NCBI GenBank assembly: GCA_900321595.1
Contig: ONWP01000255.1
Coordinates: 1 to 18,430, forward strand
Length of the DNA: 18,430 bases
Direction of reading: 5' to 3'
Source: an uncultured Eubacteriales bacterium
GTDB taxonomy: Bacteria; Bacillota; Clostridia; Oscillospirales; Acutalibacteraceae
Below, one piece after another: positions 1 through 5,806 of this stretch. The translations under genes were made by a program, and so were the position numbers. A model generated the notes under the pieces. It made no database searches. It was not told the DNA's origin and worked only from the letters and a program-made list of their open reading frames with translations. Every line of letters begins with the position of its first letter. Positions within the stretch are counted from its first letter, which is position 1.

Positions 1-513
1 GAGCGGTACTGGGGCTTCATGGATATCGTCGCGGACGGCGACGTGCGCCCCGCGCTCGAGGGCGCGTTCCACCGCACGATCAAGAAGGTCACCGGCGACA
101 TCGACGCGCTGAAGGCCAATACGGCCATCGCCGCGCTCATGGCGCTGATGAACGATATTTACGAGACGAAGCAGATCACCCGCGAGGAGCTGCGCCTGTT
201 CACGATCCTGCTCGATCCCTTCGCGCCTCACGTGGCCGAGGAGGTCTGGGAGCGTATGGCGTTCGGCGGCGCGGTCACCGGCGCGAAGTGGCCGGCGTGG
301 GATGAGAGCAAGTGCGTCGAGGCGACTGTGGAGATCGTCGTGCAGGTGTGCGGCAAGATCCGCGCCCGCATCAACGTGCCCGCCGATATCGAGGCGGACG
401 CCGCCATCGCGGCGGCAAAGGCCGACCCGACCATCGCCGGACTGCTCGAGGGCAAGACGATCATCAAGGAGCTCTACGTCAAGGGCAAGCTCGTCAATAT
501 CGTCGCGAAATAA
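1..513 (+). CDS. leuS: Leucyl-tRNA synthetase, C-terminal fragment (5' end outside window)
   Basis: This is the 3' end of a class I aminoacyl-tRNA synthetase that charges tRNA-Leu in the cytoplasm. The reading frame is open from base 1 (ERYWGFM...) and runs 170 residues to a TAA. The visible part is the anticodon-binding helical bundle, with the family-typical TIKKVTGDIDALKANTAIAA and LLDPFAPHVAEEVWE stretches. It is followed by the small C-terminal domain that ends IIKELYVKGKLVNIVAK and contacts the tRNA elbow in this family. The catalytic HIGH and KMSKS motifs lie upstream and cannot be seen. The gene runs 30 bases ahead of the secreted dockerin protein with no hairpin terminator between them, so read-through is possible. 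The ATG at 19 is internal, not a start. Confidence 0.93.
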   Translation, partial: ERYWGFMDIVADGDVRPALEGAFHRTIKKVTGDIDALKANTAIAALMALMNDIYETKQITREELRLFTILLDPFAPHVAEEVWERMAFGGAVTGAKWPAWDESKCVEATVEIVVQVCGKIRARINVPADIEADAAIAAAKADPTIAGLLEGKTIIKELYVKGKLVNIVAK

Positions 514-543
514 CGATCCTCCACAGAACGGAGCGGTTCTCAA

Positions 544-1617
544 ATGAAAATCAAAAAAACCGGCGCGCTGCTGGCGATCCTGGTCGCGATGTGCGCGTGT
601 CTGATCCCGTCCGCGCGGGCGGACGCGCCGCCGTCGCTGTCGCTGGACTGTACGGCCGGCGATACGGGGGAGATCGTCACGCTGACGCTGGCGGTCTCGG
701 ATCTGGGAGACACGACCGACGGCGATGTGGTCGTCACGTTCGACGCGGACAGACTTCAGTATGTCGACTGCACTGTCGCAGGTCTGATCGACGAGGCGGC
801 GGGCGGTCTGAGCGTCAACGGCGCGTGGGTCACCTATTCCTTTATGATGAATACAGCCGGACAGGCGCACGGCGACGCCGGCGTGCTGGCGGTCTACCGG
901 TTCCGGGTGAAGGAGCCCGGCGTCTGCGCGTTCGCGTGCTCTGCGGAGAACTGGATCGGCGACGCGCCGCCGGAGGGCTTTACCTATCGCAAGGATCTGA
1001 CGGACGCGACGCCGACGCTGACGCTGGACGCGGTGCAGACCGGCCGGCAGGTGCTGGTGACGCTGACCGGCGAGAAGCTGACGGGTCTGCTCGACTGCGA
1101 TCTGCTGCTGCGCTACGATCCTTCGATCCTGTCCTACCGGGACGCGCAGACGGCCGAGCTGGACGGCATCATTATGGCGATGCAGACCGAAAAGGCGGAC
1201 ACGCTCTATCTCGGCGTCGCCGGAGAGGAAGCGTGGACGACGGATACGGCGGTCCTCGCGATCTTCACCTTTGACGTGACCGGCGGCGGGAACGCGTCGT
1301 TCGCGCTGGAGGCGGCCTCCTGGGAGGGGCTCGCGCGCCCGCGGATCCGGCCGGCGCAGCTTACGGTGACCTATGAGTCGCCGACTGAGCCGGAGACGGA
1401 ACCGGCGCAGCCGGCCGCGCTTGCCAGGGGCGACGTGGACGGCGACGGCCGCGTGACGGCCAGAGACGCCCGCCTGACGCTGCGCTGCTCGGCGCGGCTG
1501 GAGACGTTCACCGAAGCGCAGCTCGCGGCGGCGCGGGTGACCGGCGGCGATACCGTGACGGCGCGGGACGCGCGCAGGATCCTGCGGGTCTCCGCGCGGC
1601 TCGAGACCTTTGACTGA
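544..1617 (+). CDS. Secreted protein with two cohesin-like domains and a C-terminal dockerin
   Basis: This is a predicted exported 357-residue binding or scaffold protein with no catalytic domain. It starts at ATG 544, ten bases after GGAG. Residues 1-26 form a Sec signal peptide (basic MKIKK, hydrophobic core, cleavage near SARA-D). Two beta-sandwich segments follow, about residues 30-138 and 157-277. Each has the cohesin pattern of a hydrophobic-strand/FDADRLQYV or YDPSILSYR motif and a later LAVYRFRV or LAIFTFDV strand. A TEPETEP linker (about 279-291) leads to a dockerin at 296-354. Its first calcium loop is canonical (DVDGDGRVTARDA). The second (RVTGGDTVTARDA) has lost the liganding Asp residues, replaced by Arg, Thr and Gly. 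It lies 30 bases after leuS and 14 bases before the GH5 gene, probably in the same transcript. Cohesin assignment is by pattern only; the domains could be other cohesin-fold carbohydrate- or protein-binding sandwiches. Confidence 0.82.
   Translation: MKIKKTGALLAILVAMCACLIPSARADAPPSLSLDCTAGDTGEIVTLTLAVSDLGDTTDGDVVVTFDADRLQYVDCTVAGLIDEAAGGLSVNGAWVTYSFMMNTAGQAHGDAGVLAVYRFRVKEPGVCAFACSAENWIGDAPPEGFTYRKDLTDATPTLTLDAVQTGRQVLVTLTGEKLTGLLDCDLLLRYDPSILSYRDAQTAELDGIIMAMQTEKADTLYLGVAGEEAWTTDTAVLAIFTFDVTGGGNASFALEAASWEGLARPRIRPAQLTVTYESPTEPETEPAQPAALARGDVDGDGRVTARDARLTLRCSARLETFTEAQLAAARVTGGDTVTARDARRILRVSARLETFD
1429..1605 (+). repeat. Dockerin module of the cohesin-like protein (two 22-residue-type repeats)
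   Basis: Two duplicated segments each end in the same TARDAR...LR.SARLE sequence: residues 304-320 and 338-354. The first half has a full calcium loop (D297, D299, D301, D308). In the second half the first three ligand positions are R331, T333 and G335, so only one calcium site is expected. The same TARDAR/LR.SA.L signature recurs in the dockerin at 8270-8449. Confidence 0.8.
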
Positions 1618-1631
1618 CGGGAGTGATACCT

Positions 1632-2891
1632 GTGAAAAAAACTCGAAAATGGCTCTGTCTGCTCCTTGCCTTCGTGCTGGCGGCCGGATGCTGCGTGATC
1701 GCGCAGGCGGATGACGCGGCGGCGCCCGAAACGCGCGCGCCGCTCACACAGCGCGACTTCCTGCGCACGAAGGGGACGCGCATCGTCAACGCCGACGGAC
1801 AGGAGGTCGTCCTCAAGGGCGTGAACCTGGGCTCCTGGATGATCTGGGAGGACTGGCTGTCGCCCTATGAACAGGCCACCGACCATTACAGCGTGATCGA
1901 GACGCTCACGCGGCGGTTCGGCACGGAGGACGCGTACGCATTGATGGATGTGTACATGGACAACTGGATCACGGAATACGATCTGGACCGGATCGCGGAG
2001 ATGGGCTTCAACTGCGTCCGTGTGCCGTTCTGGTACCGCAACTTCTATGTGGACGACGTCGGGACGAAACGCCTGGACGCGAACGGCGAATGGGATTTTT
2101 CGCGGCTCGACTGGGTCGTGCGCGAGAGTAAGGCCAGAGGCCTGTACGTCATCCTTGATATGCACGGCACGCCGGGCTTCCAGTCGGACGCGCCGCACAG
2201 CGGCAAGGGCGGCAGCGTCGGACTCTTTGACAAGACCGAGCAGGGCGAATTCTACCGGACGCTCACCGACGAGCTGTGGACGGCGATCGCGTCGCGGTTC
2301 GCGGGCGAACCGGCCGTCGCGATGTACGACCTGATGAACGAGCCCATGTGCGACGTGCCGGAATCGAGCCTGCGGCGGCGCATCAACAACGAAACGGAGT
2401 ACGCGCGGCTCTATAACACCGTGCGCGCGGCGGATCCGGATCACATCCTGACGATGGAGTGCATCTGGACCGGCTTCAATCTGCCGAAGGCCTTTTTGAA
2501 GGGCTGGAAAAACGTGGTCTATCAGGTGCATTTTTACAATAATTCCGATTTCATCTTCGCGCTGTTCCTGGGGCTGACCCGGTTCCTGCACCCGACGGTG
2601 CCGCTGATGATGGGCGAATTCTATCCCCATAAAAAGACCACCTGGGCGGGCTGCTTCAAATCCATGAAGTTCTTCAACTACTCCTGGATGCTCTGGACCT
2701 ACAAGGCCGCCGGGCACATGATGTGGGAGAGCGACTGGTGTCTGATGGGCTCAAAGGACGGCTTCGAGCGCGCCCGCGTGGCGACGGACAGCTACGATGA
2801 GATCGCCCGCAAATGGGGCGCGTGCATGCGCACCGAGAACGGGTATCAGTCCAGCGGACATTACGAAAAGAACGTTAAGGCGTTCGTGTGA
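1632..2891 (+). CDS. Secreted glycoside hydrolase family 5 enzyme (beta-glucanase-like)
   Basis: This is a predicted exported retaining endo- or exo-beta-glycosidase of 419 residues. A GTG at 1632 is chosen because GGGAG ends nine bases upstream and the product then begins MKKTRKWLCLLLAFVLAAGC. An in-frame GTG at 1623 would sit directly against the ribosome site. The signal peptide may be cleaved after AQA (residue 26); AAGC at 17-20 is a weak lipobox alternative. GH5 landmarks are KGVNLGSWM (62-70), VRVPF with the conserved Arg130, LDMHGTPG (176-182), general acid E237 in DLMNEP, QVHFY (298-302) and nucleophile E329 in MMGEFY. The NLGSWM...LDMHGTPG pattern resembles exo-beta-1,3-glucanase-like GH5 more than classical endocellulases, but the substrate cannot be fixed. 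It has no CBM and no dockerin. It is 14 bases after the dockerin protein and is followed by a strong terminator. Confidence 0.9.
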   Translation: MKKTRKWLCLLLAFVLAAGCCVIAQADDAAAPETRAPLTQRDFLRTKGTRIVNADGQEVVLKGVNLGSWMIWEDWLSPYEQATDHYSVIETLTRRFGTEDAYALMDVYMDNWITEYDLDRIAEMGFNCVRVPFWYRNFYVDDVGTKRLDANGEWDFSRLDWVVRESKARGLYVILDMHGTPGFQSDAPHSGKGGSVGLFDKTEQGEFYRTLTDELWTAIASRFAGEPAVAMYDLMNEPMCDVPESSLRRRINNETEYARLYNTVRAADPDHILTMECIWTGFNLPKAFLKGWKNVVYQVHFYNNSDFIFALFLGLTRFLHPTVPLMMGEFYPHKKTTWAGCFKSMKFFNYSWMLWTYKAAGHMMWESDWCLMGSKDGFERARVATDSYDEIARKWGACMRTENGYQSSGHYEKNVKAFV

Positions 2892-2909
2892 CGCGAAAAG
2901 ATTAAGAAA

Positions 2910-2940
2910 AACGAGGCGCTTGACGGCGTCTCGTTCTTTT
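2910..2940. terminator. Bidirectional intrinsic terminator between convergent genes
   Basis: A 9-bp stem (AACGAGGCG at 2910-2918 with CGTCTCGTT at 2927-2935, one G-U pair) encloses an 8-base loop. It is followed on the plus strand by TTCTTTT. On the minus strand the stem is followed by TTTTTCTTAATC, so it can also end the oxidoreductase transcript that stops at 2955. Confidence 0.85.
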
Positions 2941-2954
2941 ATGCTGTTGATCGT

Positions 2955-3962
2955 TCAGAACGCGTAATTCGGCGCGACGGGAACGCCGGTCTCGCTGGAT
3001 TCGACGATCGCGCGGCAGACCGCGACGGTTTTCGCGCCCTCGCGTGCGTCGGTCTCAACCGGACGGCCGCTTCGGATCGCGTCCGCGAATACTGCGAATT
3101 CCTTCGCCGCGTTGTGGTTGTTCACCTCCACGTCGAGGATCTCAGGCTCATGCGCCATGCCGTCCTCGCCCGCGGTGAAAAGCGTGAGCGTCGGGCTCGT
3201 GTTGTCGCAGATGATCGTGCCCTTCGTGCCGTAAATCAGCGTGCGCATGGTGTAATCGCGCTTGCAGCCCGTGGAGACGAAGATCTTGCCGGCGACATTT
3301 TCGCCGAATTTCAGGACGGCGATCGTCGCGTCGTCGTAGGCGACGGTGGGCAGAAGCTTGTGCATGCCGTACGCGAAGACCTCCCGCGGGTCGCTCACGA
3401 GCCAGCGCAGCAGATCCACCGCGTGGCAGCCGCCGCCGATGACGCCGTGCCGCAGCGGATCGGCGCGCCAGGTGTCCACGAGATACATGTAGTCGTGGGC
3501 GTATTCGGACTCCGCGAAGTAGACCTCGCCGATGCGTCCGTCGTCGATGAGCCGCTTCGCCATCTCAAAGGACGGCGTAAAGCGGCAGATCTGCCCGACC
3601 ATGCACTGCTTGCCGGATTCGTCCGCGGCTTCGACGATCGCCGCGCAGTCCTCCCGCGTGAGCGCCAGCGGCTTTTCGCACAGGACGTGCTTGCCCGCGC
3701 GCAGCAGGCCGCAGGTGAGCTCTCTGTGAAACTGGTCCGGCACGGCGACCGTCACCACGTCCACATCGTCCATCGCGGCGATCTCCCGCCAATCGGTGAA
3801 CCGTTTCTCCGGGCCGATCCCGTACCGTTCGCCCGCCGCGTCAAGGTTTTTCCGGTCGCAGTCGCAGATCGCGGCGATCTCCGCGCCGAACGCCATCGCG
3901 CCTTCGATGTGGGACATCCCGAACTGCATGCCGATGTGCGCGCTTCTGATTTTCCGATCCAA
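2955..3962 (-). CDS. Gfo/Idh/MocA family NAD(P)-dependent oxidoreductase
   Basis: This is a cytoplasmic sugar- or cyclitol-type dehydrogenase of 335 residues, a normal family length. The N-terminal Rossmann domain opens IRSAHIGMQFGMSHIEGA, where the usual second glycine of the nucleotide loop is replaced by Gln13. The family dinucleotide-site motif CEKPLALT is at 95-102 with K97. The C-terminal alpha/beta substrate domain carries GVIGGGCHAVDLLRWL (173-188), supplying the catalytic His180/Asp183 pair. The start is TTG at 3962, nine bases after AGGAGG; no ATG or GTG is placed as well. The gene lies 17 bases downstream of the secreted phosphoesterase on the same strand, and its ribosome site nearly touches that gene's stop codon, so they form an operon. 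The substrate cannot be told from sequence alone. Confidence 0.92.
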   Translation of the reverse strand: MDRKIRSAHIGMQFGMSHIEGAMAFGAEIAAICDCDRKNLDAAGERYGIGPEKRFTDWREIAAMDDVDVVTVAVPDQFHRELTCGLLRAGKHVLCEKPLALTREDCAAIVEAADESGKQCMVGQICRFTPSFEMAKRLIDDGRIGEVYFAESEYAHDYMYLVDTWRADPLRHGVIGGGCHAVDLLRWLVSDPREVFAYGMHKLLPTVAYDDATIAVLKFGENVAGKIFVSTGCKRDYTMRTLIYGTKGTIICDNTSPTLTLFTAGEDGMAHEPEILDVEVNNHNAAKEFAVFADAIRSGRPVETDAREGAKTVAVCRAIVESSETGVPVAPNYAF

Positions 3963-3979
3963 TGTGTTTTTCCTCCTGA

Positions 3980-5650
3980 TCAGATATGTAAAATGCGGAA
4001 GATGTTTTCAAACATTTTCTTCAGGTTCGCGAAGAAGGCGCGGAATTTCTCGAGGAGATTCGCTCCGCGGTCGTCCGCGCCGTAGCCGTGCAGCGTTCCG
4101 TCGTTGTCCGGCGCGTCGTCGTCCATGACGAAGCCGTAGATGATCGGGCTCAGTATGGCCGCGATCAGGTATTCGCCCGGCGTCACGCCGCCGAACAGCC
4201 TGCGGCAGAGCGCCTTCACATCCTGTCCGGTCAGCGCGTCTGCGACCGCTTTGCCCGCGTCGGACAGAAGCGCGTCCGCGGTCTGGTCCGGGACGAATTT
4301 GAGGATCAGCGAGGCCGTGCGCAGCAGCGCCGTCACCCTCGGATCATCCACCTCGTAGGCTTCGCCGCCGGCGTAGTGCTCCGTCACCAGCGACGCCGCC
4401 AGGTCCCAGCCGGTCTCGTAATCGGTCTGCGGGATCTCGATGTGATACCGCGCGGCGATCTCGCTGACCGAGCCCTCGCCGTACAGCGGCAGTCGAAGCA
4501 GCTCGTCCAGCGAACGGGTCGCCGCGTTCACCAGGTCGTAAAACGGTTCTCCCGGCGCGATGCCGATCTTTTCCATCGTCAGCTGCAGCTGCAGGCGGTA
4601 GGTGATGCCCTTGACGGCAAACTGCCGGGCGTACGCGTCCAGATCCGCGTCCATCGCGGCCAGCTGCGCGTCCGTAAACGCCGGAACCTCCGCCTTGAGC
4701 GCCGCTGTATCGAGCTTTTCGAGCTTTCTGCTCGCGTAGGCGATCTCGTCGTCCGTGAAGTCGATCACGCGATAGGCCAGGGGATACATGGTCAGGCTCG
4801 TGGTGGTCAGGTCGCAGATGCGGCTGCCCGCGGGGCTGATGTGCTCCGCGGCGTCGGAGCAGTGCTCATGCCCGGTCAGCGCGAGGCGGATCCCCGCGTC
4901 CGCGAAGCGGTTCGCCGTGGCCAGATGATTGCGGATGATAAAATTCCGGCTGATGATGCGCTGCATCGGCAGATGGTCGAGCAGATTGTGATGCATCATG
5001 AGGATCGGATACCGGCCGTCCGCGTACGCCTGCTTCGCCTGCCGGACGACCCAGTTGACCTTCTTGAGAGTCATGCCGTCCTCGGTGGATTTGCTGTAAT
5101 CGCAGCTGTCCAGCGCGATCAGCCTGTATTTTTCGCCCAGATCCGCGGTATAGGAGCAGTCGTCCGACACGGTCTCAAGGGCGTGATCATAGCCCAGCAG
5201 CGCGTAATTGGCCTTGAATTCCTCCATGCCGAAGGCACAGTATTCGCCCTTCTCGCCCAGATCGTGGTTTCCGTCGATGACAAAGACCTCGATCCCGGTT
5301 TCGCGCTCAAACGCCAGCAGCTTGTCTCGGACGGCCGCGTGCTCCGCCGGCGTGCTGCGGCCGTTATCCGCCATATCGCCCGGGATCAGCACGCAGTCGA
5401 CCGCGTCGTCGGCGCACTGCCGCAGGAACGCGTCCAGGATGGCGCCGCTCTCATTCTCCATCGCGGCGCGCCGGTTGGCGTAATAAAAAATCGGGTCGTC
5501 GATGTCCGCGTCGAACGTCTCCTCCGGCAGATTGTAGTGGATATCCGACGCGACGGCGACGCGCAGCCCCTCTGCGCTGCGGGCGAAAGCCGGGGTGAGC
5601 GCCGTCAGCAGCAGGCAGAGCGTCAGCAGAACAGTGATCGCTTTTTTCAT
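3980..5650 (-). CDS. Secreted calcineurin-like metallophosphoesterase
   Basis: This is a predicted exported two-metal phosphoesterase of 556 residues. The signal peptide is residues 1-24 (MKKAITVLLTLCLLLTALTP then AFA-RS). All five metal-site motifs are present in order: D36-x-H38 (SDIH), G91-D92...D95-N96 (GDMADN), G127-N128-H129-D130, H220-H221-N222 (MMHHN) and G260-H261-E262-H263. The catalytic domain ends near residue 310. The remaining roughly 245 residues are helical, unassigned, and finish with a basic amphipathic segment (FANLKKMFENIFRILHI), suggesting membrane or wall association. The ATG at 5650 is nine bases from GGAGG. It is first in a two-gene run with the Gfo/Idh oxidoreductase. 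The substrate could be a nucleotide, phosphodiester or phosphoprotein; the sequence does not decide. Confidence 0.92.
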   Translation of the reverse strand: MKKAITVLLTLCLLLTALTPAFARSAEGLRVAVASDIHYNLPEETFDADIDDPIFYYANRRAAMENESGAILDAFLRQCADDAVDCVLIPGDMADNGRSTPAEHAAVRDKLLAFERETGIEVFVIDGNHDLGEKGEYCAFGMEEFKANYALLGYDHALETVSDDCSYTADLGEKYRLIALDSCDYSKSTEDGMTLKKVNWVVRQAKQAYADGRYPILMMHHNLLDHLPMQRIISRNFIIRNHLATANRFADAGIRLALTGHEHCSDAAEHISPAGSRICDLTTTSLTMYPLAYRVIDFTDDEIAYASRKLEKLDTAALKAEVPAFTDAQLAAMDADLDAYARQFAVKGITYRLQLQLTMEKIGIAPGEPFYDLVNAATRSLDELLRLPLYGEGSVSEIAARYHIEIPQTDYETGWDLAASLVTEHYAGGEAYEVDDPRVTALLRTASLILKFVPDQTADALLSDAGKAVADALTGQDVKALCRRLFGGVTPGEYLIAAILSPIIYGFVMDDDAPDNDGTLHGYGADDRGANLLEKFRAFFANLKKMFENIFRILHI

Positions 5651-5684
5651 GCAGATCCGCCTCCGTTGTGATTCTGATACTGCG

Positions 5685-5693
5685 ATGATATCA
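5685..5693 (-). promoter_or_regulatory. Candidate extended -10 promoter for the phosphoesterase operon
   Basis: Reading the minus strand, TGATATCAT gives an extended -10 (TG-A-TATCAT) about 35 bases before the phosphoesterase ATG. A matching -35 is not evident at 17 bases, but an A/T tract (5702-5725) lies upstream, as often seen with extended -10 promoters. This is inference from pattern only. Confidence 0.42.
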
Positions 5694-5745
5694 CATCAGT
5701 TCAAAAAAGAAAAGACATTTTTTTTGGAATCGGCATAAAATCATG

Positions 5746-5774
5746 TTGCAATGACGGGTGTTTTGAGATATAAT
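5746..5774 (+). promoter_or_regulatory. SigA-type promoter for the LCAT-like dockerin protein
   Basis: TTGCAA (5746-5751), a 17-base spacer, then a perfect TATAAT (5769-5774). Transcription would begin near 5781, giving a leader of about 26 bases with the GGAGG (5793-5797) nine bases from the ATG at 5807. Confidence 0.85.
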
Positions 5775-5806
5775 AAATCTGAATCTTTATGTGGAGGTAC
5801 ACCCCC

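Noticed and set aside
514..543. Short dyad GAAC...GTTC between leuS and the next gene as a terminator
   Set aside because: Only four base pairs and no T-run follow; too weak to end transcription.
4088..5671. 527-codon open frame on the plus strand opposite the phosphoesterase
   Set aside because: All five metallophosphoesterase motifs are on the minus strand; the plus-strand product is Arg/Val/Gln-rich and featureless.
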